Position numbers and translations under genes: made by a program. Under the pieces are notes generated by a model. That model was given only the letters and a program-made list of their open reading frames with translations. It had not been told where the DNA came from and made no database searches. From Ruminiclostridium papyrosolvens DSM 2782 (GTDB taxonomy: Bacteria; Bacillota; Clostridia; Acetivibrionales; DSM-1351), in contig NZ_CP119677.1 of the NCBI RefSeq assembly GCF_029318685.1, forward strand, positions 3,029,001 to 3,093,000: a DNA stretch of 64,000 nt. Direction: 5' to 3'. Shown piece after piece: positions 43,772 through 53,185 of this stretch (positions within the stretch are counted from its first letter, which is position 1; every line of letters starts with the position of its first letter).

Positions 43772-44234
43772 TTTCACTCCGATGATTATTCATACTATTA
43801 GACAGGTTTTTTAGCTTTTCTAAATTATTCCTGAATACCACATTATTCTCACTCTCATTTTCCTGTTGTGAGGATTCAGGAACTTTTTCTTTATTTTTTG
43901 CACCAAAAGTTAGCCCGTTAGTGTATTTTTTCAGTATTGATGTAAAATCAACAACTTCTGAAATTGGATTTTTTATTTCTTGCTCCTGATAATCTTTTAT
44001 ACTTACTTGTGATAATAATTCGATATTCTTATTTGAAGCAGCTACAATAAAAAATTCTTTATCGACTTTAATAAGATGAATCCTGTTACTGGTGCCAAGG
44101 TTAAGCGTCTCAATAATCTGCATGTAATTTCCTTTAAGCATTTTCTTGGACTTATAGGCCAGATACCTTGTAGTCAGAAGTAATAGAACCATAACTACTA
44201 TAAAAGCAAGTATAACAGTAAATACCTTCCCCAT
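43764..44234 (-). CDS. fliO: Flagellar protein FliO/FliZ
   Basis: 156 residues. One N-terminal membrane segment (VFTVILAFIVVMVLLLLTTRYLA) and a FliO core GNYMQIIETLNLGTSNRIHLIKV with EFFIVAASNKNIELLSQV. It assists assembly of FliP. The charged Asn/Ser-rich tail is variable. It sits between cheY and fliP as in other Firmicutes. Confidence 0.9.
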   Translation of the reverse strand: MGKVFTVILAFIVVMVLLLLTTRYLAYKSKKMLKGNYMQIIETLNLGTSNRIHLIKVDKEFFIVAASNKNIELLSQVSIKDYQEQEIKNPISEVVDFTSILKKYTNGLTFGAKNKEKVPESSQQENESENNVVFRNNLEKLKNLSNSMNNHRSENG

Positions 44235-44371
44235 AATTCATTAAGCCCCTCTGTAATTTTTGATATAAAATACTTACATGCTTTTCCAAGCCCGACTAAC
44301 CCATCCATTACAAAATATCCTGCTGTTATCAGTAAAAGTTGTATGGCAATAGAAACAAATTCCCTCAACAT
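44198..44371 (-). CDS. Possible 57-residue membrane peptide between cheY and fliO
   Basis: ATG at 44371 opens MLREFVSIAIQLLLITAG..., one likely membrane segment followed by a short amphipathic tail, ending in TAG at 44198 and overlapping the start of fliO by 37 bp in another frame. The ribosome binding site (GAGAAAG) is poor. It fills a 188-bp gap in an otherwise densely packed operon. No family recognised; it may be noise. Confidence 0.35.
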   Translation of the reverse strand: MLREFVSIAIQLLLITAGYFVMDGLVGLGKACKYFISKITEGLNELWGRYLLLYLLL

Positions 44372-44422
44372 ACAGCTTTCTCAGCACTCAGCAGGATATC
44401 ACAATTTAAAGCCTGTTTTTTA

Positions 44423-44785
44423 TTAACCAATAACTTTCTTTACTGCTTCAACAACACGATCTGCTTGGAATGGCTTAACTATAAAATCCCTTGCGCCTGC
44501 TTGAATTGACTCAATAACCATAGCCTGCTGTCCCATAGCTGAGCACATGATAATCTTGGCATCACTATGAATTTTTTTGATTTCTCTAACTGCTGTTACA
44601 CCATCCATTTCAGGCATAGTGATATCCATTATTACCAAATCAGGAGTAAGTTCCTTATATTTTTCGATTGCCTTTAACCCATTGTCAACATCTGCAGCTA
44701 TTTCATAACCGTTCTTTGATAAAATATCTTTAATCATCATCCTCATAAATGCTGCATCGTCAACAATTAAAATACTCTTCCCCAT
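44423..44785 (-). CDS. cheY: Chemotaxis response regulator CheY
   Basis: 120 residues, a lone receiver domain: ILIVDDAAFMRMMIKDIL, PDLVIMDITMPEMDG (phosphorylated Asp), CSAMGQQAMV, DFIVKPFQADRVV. CheY-P binds the FliM/FliY switch encoded just upstream. ATG follows AAGGAGAGATAAGTT. Confidence 0.97.
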   Translation of the reverse strand: MGKSILIVDDAAFMRMMIKDILSKNGYEIAADVDNGLKAIEKYKELTPDLVIMDITMPEMDGVTAVREIKKIHSDAKIIMCSAMGQQAMVIESIQAGARDFIVKPFQADRVVEAVKKVIG

Positions 44786-44821
44786 AACTTATCTCTCCTT
44801 AACAATTTGTTGATTTTATAA

Positions 44822-46024
44822 CTATAATCGTTTTGATGGATGAATTATATCTGTAATCCTTACACCAAAGCTTTCATCAATAACAACAACTTCTCCCTTG
44901 GCAATGGCTTTACCGTTGACTAATATGTCTACGGGTTCACCTGCCAGTTTATCAAGCTCAATTACTGAACCGGATCCAAACTCAAGTATATCTTTTATTA
45001 ATTTTTGAGTTCTTCCCAGTTCAACTGTTACTTGCAGAGGCAAGTCCATAATAAGGCTTATGTTCTTTTTCTCTGTTGCTGAAAGCCCATCATCAAAAGC
45101 CTGAAATTGCACAGGCTGAACACTTACAGGACTCCTTTGCCTTTGAGGCTCCTGATAACCTCCATCAAAGCCAAAGTTAGGCATAGCCTGTTGCTGCATC
45201 ACCGGCTGTTGCATTTGCGGTTGCATTACGGGCTGTACAGGTGGCTCTATGTATGAATTTTGATTACTGAACGATGGTACCTGTTGTGGCGGTTCAGGAG
45301 TTCTCGGAGGTTCAGGTATTGCTGAATCCCGTTTATCTTCTGTTGAATTTAATAATGATGACACAAGCTCCTTGGCAAACTTAATTGGAAGCAGCTGCAT
45401 TATTTCACTATCAATCAAATTTCCAACAACCATTTTAAAGGCTATTTTAACTAAATATTCATCCGGCCTAAACTCACCATATGGATCACTGCTGTCAAAA
45501 CTTACAGTATATGCCTTTGGCGGTGATATGTCAATCCTCTTGGAAAACATGGACGACATAGATGTCGCTGAGGACCCAATCATTTGGTTCATGGCTTCAC
45601 TGATTGCACTTAAATGAAGATCGGTCAGATCACCTTCTATTTTGACACCTTCTCCTCCCATCATTAAATCAGTAATGATTTTGACATCATCCTGCTTTAA
45701 GATTAAAAGATTAGAGCCAATCAATCCGTCTGTGTATTCCACTTTTACAGCAACGTACTGAGAAGAATAGCTCTTGGATAACTCTTCCCAAGTAGATAGC
45801 GTTACATTAGGAGTAGTTATTGTTACCTTCTGGGATAATAAAGTAAATAGTGTAGTTGCAGAAGTACCCATGCTTATATTCCCTATTTCTCCCAGTGCAT
45901 CAATTTCCTGTGATGTCAGTGTCTCAGTGTTACTGTTGCTGCCTGTTGCTTCGTCTGGTTCTTCTGAAGAGGAAGTACCATTCAATAGTGCATCTATTTC
46001 TGCTTGTGTGAGCATATCTCCCAT
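44822..46024 (-). CDS. fliY: Flagellar motor switch protein FliY (FliN with CheC-like phosphatase domain)
   Basis: 400 residues. N-terminal MLTQAEIDALLNG (CheY-binding type helix shared with FliM), a CheC-like phosphatase region with IDALGEIGNISMGTSATTL and LSAISEAMNQMIGSSATSM, a Pro/Gln-rich linker about 235-300 (QPVMQPQMQQPVMQQQ), and a C-terminal FliN domain (LPLQVTVELGRTQKLIKDIL, VDILVNGKAIAKGEVVVID). It removes phosphate from CheY-P at the switch. It overlaps fliM by one base. Confidence 0.96.
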   Translation of the reverse strand: MGDMLTQAEIDALLNGTSSSEEPDEATGSNSNTETLTSQEIDALGEIGNISMGTSATTLFTLLSQKVTITTPNVTLSTWEELSKSYSSQYVAVKVEYTDGLIGSNLLILKQDDVKIITDLMMGGEGVKIEGDLTDLHLSAISEAMNQMIGSSATSMSSMFSKRIDISPPKAYTVSFDSSDPYGEFRPDEYLVKIAFKMVVGNLIDSEIMQLLPIKFAKELVSSLLNSTEDKRDSAIPEPPRTPEPPQQVPSFSNQNSYIEPPVQPVMQPQMQQPVMQQQAMPNFGFDGGYQEPQRQRSPVSVQPVQFQAFDDGLSATEKKNISLIMDLPLQVTVELGRTQKLIKDILEFGSGSVIELDKLAGEPVDILVNGKAIAKGEVVVIDESFGVRITDIIHPSKRL

Positions 46025-47010
46025 TAATCTTCCTCCCTTCTAAGAACTTCAGTAATTTTAACTGCCACTTTATTCTTTTTAACACCCGGTTTAGCATTAA
46101 ACTTAGGCAAATCACCTACCAATATTTCAAGGTCTCCATTAACATTTGTATCAAGAGGCAAAACATCCCCGCTCTGCAAATCAAGAAACTCACTTATGCT
46201 TATAGATGTTTTTCCCAGCACTGCCCTCACAGGAACATATGTATGCTCAATCTTGAACTCAATATCGGATTTATTGTGTTCAATCTTTTCGTTCTCAACG
46301 TTGGTAAACCAAAGTTTTGTACTGAGTTTAGGCATTATAGGTTCAACCGTCATATGAGGAATACAAATATTAATCATACCCTTTACTTCCCCAACTACAA
46401 CATTCAATGTAATCAAAGCAACCATTTCATTTGGATGGATTATCTGTGCAAACTGTGCATTGGTCTCAATTTTTTCGAGTCTTGGTTTTATTGCAATAAT
46501 ACTTTCCCAAGGCTCCCTCATCAAATTGAGTATCTGAATGATAATCCTCTCTATAATAGCTAATTCTATCTCTGTAAATGAACGGACTCTCTCCATTGAT
46601 GCACCTCTGCCCCCAAGAATCCTATCAATAAGGGCATATGCAATGCTCGGGTCCATTTCGAATATTACTGAGCCATTTAATGGAGTAAAATCAACAATCC
46701 CAAGAATTATCGGGTTTGCCAGAGAGTTACTGAATTCACTATATTGAAGGGCATCCACCGATAAAACATCTACCTGTACCAATGATCTTAAATATCCAGA
46801 TAAAAACGACTGAACCAGTCGTGCATAGTTTTCATTGATAAATTGCAATGTCCTTTTGTGATCATTTGCAAACTTAGGCGGTTTCTTAAAATCATGAATT
46901 TTAACTTTCTTTTCGGTTTTAGTTGATTGAATCTGCTGTACATCTATATCCCCTGTTGTTAAAGCCTTTAACAGCTCATCAATCTCATTTTGAGAAAGTA
47001 TATCTCCCAT
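46024..47010 (-). CDS. fliM: Flagellar motor switch protein FliM
   Basis: 328 residues. N-terminal ILSQNEIDELLKAL (CheY-P binding), middle domain with GGRGASMERVRSFTEIELAI and C-terminal FliN-like part with LQSGDVLPLDTNVNGDLEIL. It receives CheY-P and changes motor rotation. ATG follows a GGGGTGG site; fliL lies 12 bp upstream. Confidence 0.97.
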   Translation of the reverse strand: MGDILSQNEIDELLKALTTGDIDVQQIQSTKTEKKVKIHDFKKPPKFANDHKRTLQFINENYARLVQSFLSGYLRSLVQVDVLSVDALQYSEFSNSLANPIILGIVDFTPLNGSVIFEMDPSIAYALIDRILGGRGASMERVRSFTEIELAIIERIIIQILNLMREPWESIIAIKPRLEKIETNAQFAQIIHPNEMVALITLNVVVGEVKGMINICIPHMTVEPIMPKLSTKLWFTNVENEKIEHNKSDIEFKIEHTYVPVRAVLGKTSISISEFLDLQSGDVLPLDTNVNGDLEILVGDLPKFNAKPGVKKNKVAVKITEVLRREED

Positions 47011-47022
47011 AAGTCCACCCCC

Positions 47023-47532
47023 CTATTGATATAACATGTAATCGAATACCAATGCGTGAACTAGAGGATTTGGCTTCTTTTCATTTTTTGTCAGTATTTC
47101 ATTTATCTTTTTTGTGAGATAATCAGAAGCTTTTTTACTGGCATCCACTTGGCTCACATCTTCTAAGGTTTGCCCCTTAAAGTATGTTCCTATGGCATCA
47201 TTAATCTCACCTGAATAGAAATCAATCTTAGCTGCTACTTCTTCTTCCTTCATGCCATCGACTTTTTTAAAATACTTAAGACTGGCAGTAACTGAAACTA
47301 CTGCAACTTGCTTGTCATTGGTCTTTTTTAGGTTGAAGTTTTTATTTTCAAAAAGTTTTTTAACAGCAAGCTCACTATCAGTTGGTGCCGTGTTTGTTAC
47401 AGCAACAGCCTCTTTCTCTCCTCCTGAACCATGATTTCCAAAAACGAAGAACCCAATTGCAAGGAAAGCAAGTGTAATCGATAAAAAAGCCACAATCACC
47501 AATAAAATAAAATAGCTGCTTTTTCCCTCCAA
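47023..47532 (-). CDS. fliL: Flagellar basal body-associated protein FliL
   Basis: About 169 residues. One N-terminal membrane segment (YFILLVIVAFLSITLAFLAI) and an extracytoplasmic domain with VVSVTASLKYFK and the family's C-terminal DVSQVDASKKASDYLTKKI. FliL surrounds the stator. The longest ORF begins at a TTG 6 codons upstream, but AAGGGGG seven bases before the TTG at 47532 favours this start. Stator genes motA/motB, often just upstream in Firmicutes, are missing here. Confidence 0.85.
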   Translation of the reverse strand: MEGKSSYFILLVIVAFLSITLAFLAIGFFVFGNHGSGGEKEAVAVTNTAPTDSELAVKKLFENKNFNLKKTNDKQVAVVSVTASLKYFKKVDGMKEEEVAAKIDFYSGEINDAIGTYFKGQTLEDVSQVDASKKASDYLTKKINEILTKNEKKPNPLVHALVFDYMLYQ

Positions 47533-47638
47533 ATCTATATCCCCCTTCAAGCTTATGTATCCAGCAAATAATTACATTAGCACAAAAAATGTCAACACAT
47601 TATTTATCTCTCTATATCTATTATCTGGGACTTCAGTG

Positions 47639-47836
47639 CTAACTCTCATTAGCGTATTTTAAAATACCAGCTTTGAATTGCATTACCTTTTCAACAACTT
47701 CGTCAATGCTCTCACAAACTACATATTTTTTACTGTTGGTAAGTGTTATAACAGTATCTGGTGTACTCTCAAAACACTCTATTAAATCGCTGTTCAAGAC
47801 AAAGGTCGTCTTGTTTAACCTAGTCAATCTTATCAT
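47639..47836 (-). CDS. flbD: Flagellar FlbD family protein
   Basis: 65 residues: MIRLTRLNKTTFVLNSDLIE, DTVITLTNSKKYVVCES, VVEKVMQFKAGI, matching the small FlbD family between flgE and fliL/motA in Firmicutes. Function not established. The ORF runs 20 codons further upstream without support; the ATG at 47836 has a GGAG site. Confidence 0.9.
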   Translation of the reverse strand: MIRLTRLNKTTFVLNSDLIECFESTPDTVITLTNSKKYVVCESIDEVVEKVMQFKAGILKYANES

Positions 47837-47908
47837 AATATTTTTACTCCAAAAACACAATAGATAAATCTCAACAAATTTACAAAACAGGACCAAAATC
47901 GATATTTT

Positions 47909-47948
47909 ACTACTATAGACTAGGCTTTAAGCCTTAGTCTATAGTAGT
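47909..47948. repeat. Long imperfect palindrome between flgE and flbD
   Basis: ACTACTATAGACTAAGGCT on the minus strand pairs with AGCCTAGTCTATAGTAGT with a single bulged base and almost no loop. There is no T run on either side, so it does not read as an ordinary terminator. It could be an RNA-processing or stability element inside the operon, or a protein site. Confidence 0.7.
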
Positions 47949-47965
47949 TATTATTAACTAACAAA

Positions 47966-49297
47966 TTACCTCTTCAGGTTTACAAGTTCCTGCAACATTT
48001 CATCGGATGTTGTTATAATTCTGCTGTTTGCCTGAAAACCTCTCTGTGTAACAATCATATCCGTAAACTCTCTAGAAAGGTCTACATTTGACATTTCTAG
48101 AGTACCGGGACTCAAGGTTCCTACTCCCTGTGAACCTGCCGGTACACCTTTATTAAAGTCACCGGAGTTTGTTGTAGGCATAAACAGGTTTCCTCCCACC
48201 TTTTGTAAACCGGCAGGATTATCAAAACCTGCAAGTGCTATAAGTCCCAGAGGCTGTTGCTGACCATTACTGTATACTCCTGTTATCATACCATCTGAAC
48301 CAATGTTAAAGGTAACAAGATTACCTGTTGTATAACCGTTAATATTGGATGGTTTTACAGAGCTGTCACCTGAAAACTGGGTAAGCTTCTTGAAATCAAG
48401 TGTAACATCAAATGGGTTTGCACCAGCAGTTGGTGTCATTGTTACTTTGATACTGTTGACAGTGTCGGAAGTCAGCTTACCTTCTCCATCGAATTTCAGT
48501 GTACCTGTAGTTGGAATAGGGACTGTTCCATCCCCTGCTTTAGCAGCCAGCGTATATGTCCATGTTGTCGTAGGAGGCGTTCCAGTAGGAGCAGCCTTTG
48601 TAAAGGTCAGTGTCATTTCGTGTGCATTTCCTAAAGAATCAAATACCGTGTATGGCATAATAAACTGTTCATCTGAAGCTGGTGGTGTTGCAGGTGGTGT
48701 TGCTACCGCTTTCTGAGCTGAATTCAGATTTCCTGAAAATTCTGCATAAGTAGTAGCCTTTGCAGCTATTATCTTTTTGTTTCCGTTTGTTGCATCTGAG
48801 TACAGATTTATCGGGCCAATCGGCGCTTCTGTATCAAACTTTACCGTACCATCACCTTGCTGTTCATATTTAGTCCAACCATACACATTCATACCGTCAC
48901 CTGATACCAGATTACCCAACTTGTCCAGACCAAAGTTTCCTGCTCTGGTAAATTTGAAGGTATCAGCAGCCGAGCCTTTAACTATAAAGAAGCCGTTTCC
49001 TGAAATAGACAAATCAGTGGGGTTATCTGTTCTTTGGGGACTTCCGCCTGTCATTTGGTTGTCGATTGAACCGACCGCAATACCCAAACCAATCTGCATA
49101 GGATTTGTACCGCCTCTTGCAGTGGCAGCATCTGGTGCTCCCGCACCTCTCAAGGTCTGGTTGAATATTTCCTGAAAGGTTACCCTTCCTGCTTTAAAAC
49201 CTAGTGTGTTTACATTTGCAACGTTATTACCTATAACGTCCATTTTTGCCTGGTGTGCCTTTAGTCCTGATACACCAGAAAACATAGATCTCATCAT
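47966..49297 (-). CDS. flgE: Flagellar hook protein FlgE
   Basis: 443 residues. N-terminal MRSMFSGVSGLKAHQAKMDV and GNNVANVNTLGFKAGRVTFQ of axial proteins; C-terminal LEMSNVDLSREFTDMIVTQR and FQANSRIITTSDEMLQELVN. The middle (about 195-300) is a variable Thr/Pro/Ala-rich hook domain. FlgD (upstream) caps its assembly. ATG follows GAGGGGGTCAAAAAATT. Confidence 0.97.
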   Translation of the reverse strand: MMRSMFSGVSGLKAHQAKMDVIGNNVANVNTLGFKAGRVTFQEIFNQTLRGAGAPDAATARGGTNPMQIGLGIAVGSIDNQMTGGSPQRTDNPTDLSISGNGFFIVKGSAADTFKFTRAGNFGLDKLGNLVSGDGMNVYGWTKYEQQGDGTVKFDTEAPIGPINLYSDATNGNKKIIAAKATTYAEFSGNLNSAQKAVATPPATPPASDEQFIMPYTVFDSLGNAHEMTLTFTKAAPTGTPPTTTWTYTLAAKAGDGTVPIPTTGTLKFDGEGKLTSDTVNSIKVTMTPTAGANPFDVTLDFKKLTQFSGDSSVKPSNINGYTTGNLVTFNIGSDGMITGVYSNGQQQPLGLIALAGFDNPAGLQKVGGNLFMPTTNSGDFNKGVPAGSQGVGTLSPGTLEMSNVDLSREFTDMIVTQRGFQANSRIITTSDEMLQELVNLKR

Positions 49298-49397
49298 AAT
49301 TTTTTGACCCCCTCATTTTAAGGTTATCTTATTGTTCCGTCCGTCGTTCGGGAACATTCTTTCAGCCTCCCGTTAGGGTCCAGCCGAATTTCACTTG
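49298..49397 (-). other. 100-bp spacer upstream of flgE
   Basis: Contains short GC-rich inverted words (CCCGAACGACGG, CCTAACGGGAGG) but no convincing terminator, promoter or ORF. The flgE ribosome binding site lies at its end. Confidence 0.4.
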
Positions 49398-49799
49398 CTA
49401 TGCAAAAATTGCACCATCAATGTTTGTAAATGCATTTTCTTTTAATTCACTATTATTCACTGCCGTCACAACCGTTTTACTGTTTACGTTAACAACAAAA
49501 GCCATGTCATCAAGTATTACCAGCGAGTCCTTAATTCCTTTTTGCTGAGCTTTTGAAACCGCATTACTGATCTTGTCCTTTTGAGTCTGGGTAAGATCAA
49601 TATTTCTTGCTTGCATTCTCATTTCAGCATGTTTTGAAAATTTAACTCCGGAACCCTTGTCAATTGCCTGCTGAAGAAAATTATCAAAATTAACTCCTGC
49701 AGAATTAGTGTTGACATTTCTGGGATTCCCCGTTTGAACCTTCCCGGTTGTTAATGGCGGTTTAATTATCCGGTTTGAATAATTATTATTGATTACCAT
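49398..49799 (-). CDS. Flagellar operon protein (flg_new / TIGR02530 family)
   Basis: 133 residues. FDNFLQQAIDKG and GVKFSKHAEMRMQARNIDLT are the signature of this small family located between flgD and flgE in Firmicutes; VNVNSKTVVTAVN follows. Cytoplasmic; the family has no defined role beyond its linkage to hook genes. ATG follows GAAGGTGAGTT. Confidence 0.92.
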   Translation of the reverse strand: MVINNNYSNRIIKPPLTTGKVQTGNPRNVNTNSAGVNFDNFLQQAIDKGSGVKFSKHAEMRMQARNIDLTQTQKDKISNAVSKAQQKGIKDSLVILDDMAFVVNVNSKTVVTAVNNSELKENAFTNIDGAIFA

Positions 49800-49838
49800 A
49801 ACTCACCTTCTCTCACTTAACAACTCCCAATCATATGC

Positions 49839-50699
49839 CTACGGCTTCTGTATGTTTGATACACTGTATACCGATATGTACATGTTATCAAGAACTGCAG
49901 TTATCTTACCTGTGTTTTCATCTATACTGTAGCTCTTCAAGGTTGCTGTAACAGGTACCTTTGCTCCTGTGGTGCTGTCCTTTATGGTTAACTTAACCTG
50001 TTTATCGGCTTCTGTTGTTCCTTTTACCCTTTGTTCAAGATAGTCCTTTATATAATTCGGATCTGCAGAAGTCGAGCCCGTTACTTCAGCAACTTCAACG
50101 TTTACACCATCCATAACTGCGTAGTCCTCGTTAGCACCTCTCTGAATCTGTTTTACATTTCCTGAGAGATAAATAACATTACCATTGGATGAGTCGTATA
50201 CAGCACCTTTTACTTTATAACCTAATAGAGTTGAATAGTCGGCCAGATTTCCATAAGAATTGTAAAGTGCGTCATCAACCTGTGTAATCCTGTCTACATC
50301 AACATCCTTGTTATTAACAACAACAAAGGTTTTTCCATCCTTCATTTTAACACTTGTAACTGTACCCTGTACCGAATTTACTTCAAGGGTTTTGTCATCT
50401 GTAGTTGTTGCCGTAATAACTTTACCTATTAACGTAAATGCCTGTGATTTAGTCATAGACCCGTTCATATTCTGCATTTGTTCTAATGAGCTGAATTGAG
50501 CCATTTGAGCTATAAACTCCTTGTCGTCTACAGGCTGCAATGGGTCCTGATATCTTAGCTGTGTTACCAATAGATTTAGAAAATCATTTTTTCCAAGTTC
50601 ACCGCCTGTTTTTCTGGCAGCAGCAGCCTGCTTATTCTTGGTATTTTCGATTATCTGATCAATTGTATACGGATTATTTATTCCGCTTGTTTGAGCCAT
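49839..50699 (-). CDS. flgD: Flagellar hook-capping protein FlgD
   Basis: 286 residues, longer than typical Bacillus FlgD. N-terminal export and core region with GKNDFLNLLVTQLRYQDPLQP and FIAQMAQFSSLEQMQNM; C-terminal FlgD domains include repeated beta segments (about 90-286) such as VTSVKMKDGKTFVVV. It is the scaffold for hook polymerisation. ATG follows AAAGGAGTTAATGTT. Confidence 0.93.
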   Translation of the reverse strand: MAQTSGINNPYTIDQIIENTKNKQAAAARKTGGELGKNDFLNLLVTQLRYQDPLQPVDDKEFIAQMAQFSSLEQMQNMNGSMTKSQAFTLIGKVITATTTDDKTLEVNSVQGTVTSVKMKDGKTFVVVNNKDVDVDRITQVDDALYNSYGNLADYSTLLGYKVKGAVYDSSNGNVIYLSGNVKQIQRGANEDYAVMDGVNVEVAEVTGSTSADPNYIKDYLEQRVKGTTEADKQVKLTIKDSTTGAKVPVTATLKSYSIDENTGKITAVLDNMYISVYSVSNIQKP

Positions 50700-50714
50700 A
50701 ACATTAACTCCTTT

Positions 50715-52244
50715 CTATGCAGTAAAATTAATTGTATTCAGGTCATCAGTATACTGCGCCAACCTCTCGGGAAGATTCTCCAAAAGACTTACTCCGGCAA
50801 CTGACCCTGTAACACCTTCTGCACGGTTCATTCCATTTTGTGAACTGTTATTTTTGCCTTGAGACAAACTCTGATTACGGTTTTCACTTCTGTTATCCTG
50901 TCCAACCTGAACACTCACACCGTCTATTGCTATGCCCTGTTTTTGCAGTGAATCTTTCAGCAACTGCATATTTGTTTCAATAATTTCTTTTACCTGCTGA
51001 CTTTCAGCGATAAATTTTGCAGCTACTATACCCTGTTCAGTAACAACCTTTAATTCAAGCTTTCCTAAGTGATCCGGCTTGAGCTGAATAACCATTTCTG
51101 TTTTATCCTGTCCCAGAATGACTTTAGCCTGTTCCATAACCTGATTTACAACATCTGCGGTTTTAATCGGTTGGCGAACTGAAAACACAGACTTTTCAGT
51201 ATTTATTTGGCTGTTATTTAGGACGGCCTTAACATCTCCTACTGTCTGAAAATTCTGAGCCAGATTCTGCTCATCTGTTGTTGCTGCTTGAGCTGATGTA
51301 TTCAAACCTTGCATACCCAACTGTGGCTTTGTTGACTCTGTACTTTCATGACTATTCTCCTTAGGCATCTCTTTTGCTTTAGTATCGGTACTAACTTTTT
51401 CAGTATCAGCCTTTTTACCATCATCTTCAAGAGATACTTCCGCTACAGCATCAGTATTGATATTCTGAGAAACGGCAGATACTGTCGGTTGCGCTTGAGA
51501 CTTCATTACAGCTATTATTTTTGCTGCTTCATCACTGATTAGCCCCAGATTATTCTTTCCGTTTTCAATAAGTGTATCCAGCTTGTCTTTAATCTTTGAA
51601 GCTACCATTGACAAATCAATAGCTGCCTTTCCTGCTTGATTAATACCTTCATCGGCCTGAGTGTTATTACTCTTTTCATTAACGCCTTCAGATTTAGGTT
51701 TTATCTGACTGGTAACTTCTGTTGCCAACTTTAACAGAATGTCCTTTTGCTTGTCATTGAGTTGAAGCAAATCAGATACCTTTTGCATAAAAACAGTCAA
51801 TTTTTCAACATTCTTGAGATCCTTCAACGAGAAACCAAGTTGTTTCGCCAGATCAGCCAACTGCCCGGGTGCAATCCCTAACATTTGTGCAAGAGCCATT
51901 AACTGCTCATCAAACTTGTCAGATGCTTGAGCTTTATCTGTATTTACATCTGCTGACTCTTTGTTGGAACCGGTTTGCACTACTGACTTTGTTGCCGCCG
52001 TCTTTCTGCTCATCTGAGCTTCTGCAAAGGACTTAAACTTTGTTTTACTGTCATTGTCCTGTTTGGGACTGTTGTTTACCACAGTATCATTACGTTTTGA
52101 ATAATTGTTTACAGTGGTATCAAGTACCGACTTAAATGATGTGCTTGGTGAACTCTGCGACGTTTTGGATTTCACATTCAAAATGTCATTACCGCTGTCC
52201 TGATTCAAATTAAGTTTTAGTAAGCTACTACTTGTCATTATCAT
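50715..52244 (-). CDS. fliK: Flagellar hook-length control protein FliK
   Basis: 509 residues. A long, low-complexity Lys/Ser/Thr/Gln-rich ruler region (about 1-360) is followed by the C-terminal Flg_hook domain VIQLKPDHLGKLELKVVTEQ with FIAESQQVKEIIETNMQLL and IDGVSVQVG. It measures hook length and switches FlhB specificity. ATG follows AAGGAGGTGAGAAT. Confidence 0.92.
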   Translation of the reverse strand: MIMTSSSLLKLNLNQDSGNDILNVKSKTSQSSPSTSFKSVLDTTVNNYSKRNDTVVNNSPKQDNDSKTKFKSFAEAQMSRKTAATKSVVQTGSNKESADVNTDKAQASDKFDEQLMALAQMLGIAPGQLADLAKQLGFSLKDLKNVEKLTVFMQKVSDLLQLNDKQKDILLKLATEVTSQIKPKSEGVNEKSNNTQADEGINQAGKAAIDLSMVASKIKDKLDTLIENGKNNLGLISDEAAKIIAVMKSQAQPTVSAVSQNINTDAVAEVSLEDDGKKADTEKVSTDTKAKEMPKENSHESTESTKPQLGMQGLNTSAQAATTDEQNLAQNFQTVGDVKAVLNNSQINTEKSVFSVRQPIKTADVVNQVMEQAKVILGQDKTEMVIQLKPDHLGKLELKVVTEQGIVAAKFIAESQQVKEIIETNMQLLKDSLQKQGIAIDGVSVQVGQDNRSENRNQSLSQGKNNSSQNGMNRAEGVTGSVAGVSLLENLPERLAQYTDDLNTINFTA

Positions 52245-52315
52245 ATTCTCACCTCCTTGCTTTTATTATATTTATGTAATGGGGTAGGGATTCTCCCTTC
52301 CCCCTATTACCTGAA

Positions 52316-53185
52316 TTATTTTTTCTGAATAGTTCCTGAAACACCTACATTGTATTCCTTAGCCAATTGTTCAGATACCTTTGCTGCAAACTCAGGTTTC
52401 ATTTCAGCCAGTATTGCACCTGCGGTATCCTTTTTAAGATTTTTCATTGTATCGATTAACAGTGCCATTTTACTGCTGCCCATCTGTTCCATTATTCCTG
52501 CAACTGCAGATGCGTCCATTTTCTCGTATATTGCGCAATATTTTTTAACATCGGCACTTGCCTTTTCTTCCTTCATAATGCTTTCATATAGTTCTTGAGC
52601 TTTTTGTGGATTAATTTTCTTAAAATAATTCTTATATTCGGTTGTGTCTCCGGCAGCTATAACTTGGGACAATTTGTCATAATCCTTTTGAAGACTGTCC
52701 TTTTGGGATTGCAATTTATTTTTTTCATTTTCAAGGGCGTCCTTCTGTTGTTGAAGTAAAGTGCTATTGCTGTCCTTGGCAGTTACCTGATTTTTAGAAT
52801 TATCTAACTGTTTTGTTAAGTCTTCTGCCCGCTTTTCCAATTCTTCTTTTTGTGTCTTAATCTCGTTATATTTCTTTCTTACCTGCTCTTCAGTCATATT
52901 TTTCTCGTCATCAGGCTCAGGTTTCTCCGGCAGAGACCACTTTAATACAGGTATTCCTCGTATGCTGTCTCCCATACTGTCTGCGACACCGTTTACATTA
53001 AATTTGACAGCAAGAAATAATGCGCCCCCAATTATTAAAACAACAAGCAGCAAAGCTGTTATTATTGATACTATATAAAAAAGGGCGCTGGTCTTCTTTT
53101 TTTCCTGTGATTTTGACGCTTCTGTCTTTTTAAAAAGTGTTTCAACTTTTTCATCTTGTTCTGTAATATTAATATTTTCCGGCAT
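52316..53185 (-). CDS. MotE / MgtE-N-like flagellar protein
   Basis: About 289 residues. One membrane segment (ALFYIVSIITALLLVVLIIG), a long coiled coil (about 110-190), and a C-terminal MgtE-N-like helical region with CAIYEKMDASAVAGIMEQM and AGAILAEMKPEFAAKV. MotE-like proteins follow fliJ in many flagellar operons and are proposed to help the stator or FliJ work. The ATG at 53185 (AGGAG) overlaps fliJ by 17 bp; an ORF 15 codons longer has no site. Confidence 0.82.
   Translation of the reverse strand: MPENINITEQDEKVETLFKKTEASKSQEKKKTSALFYIVSIITALLLVVLIIGGALFLAVKFNVNGVADSMGDSIRGIPVLKWSLPEKPEPDDEKNMTEEQVRKKYNEIKTQKEELEKRAEDLTKQLDNSKNQVTAKDSNSTLLQQQKDALENEKNKLQSQKDSLQKDYDKLSQVIAAGDTTEYKNYFKKINPQKAQELYESIMKEEKASADVKKYCAIYEKMDASAVAGIMEQMGSSKMALLIDTMKNLKKDTAGAILAEMKPEFAAKVSEQLAKEYNVGVSGTIQKK

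Noticed and set aside
49298-49397. Possible c-di-GMP riboswitch before flgE
   Set aside because: The GC-rich inverted words do not contain the conserved aptamer core sequences.
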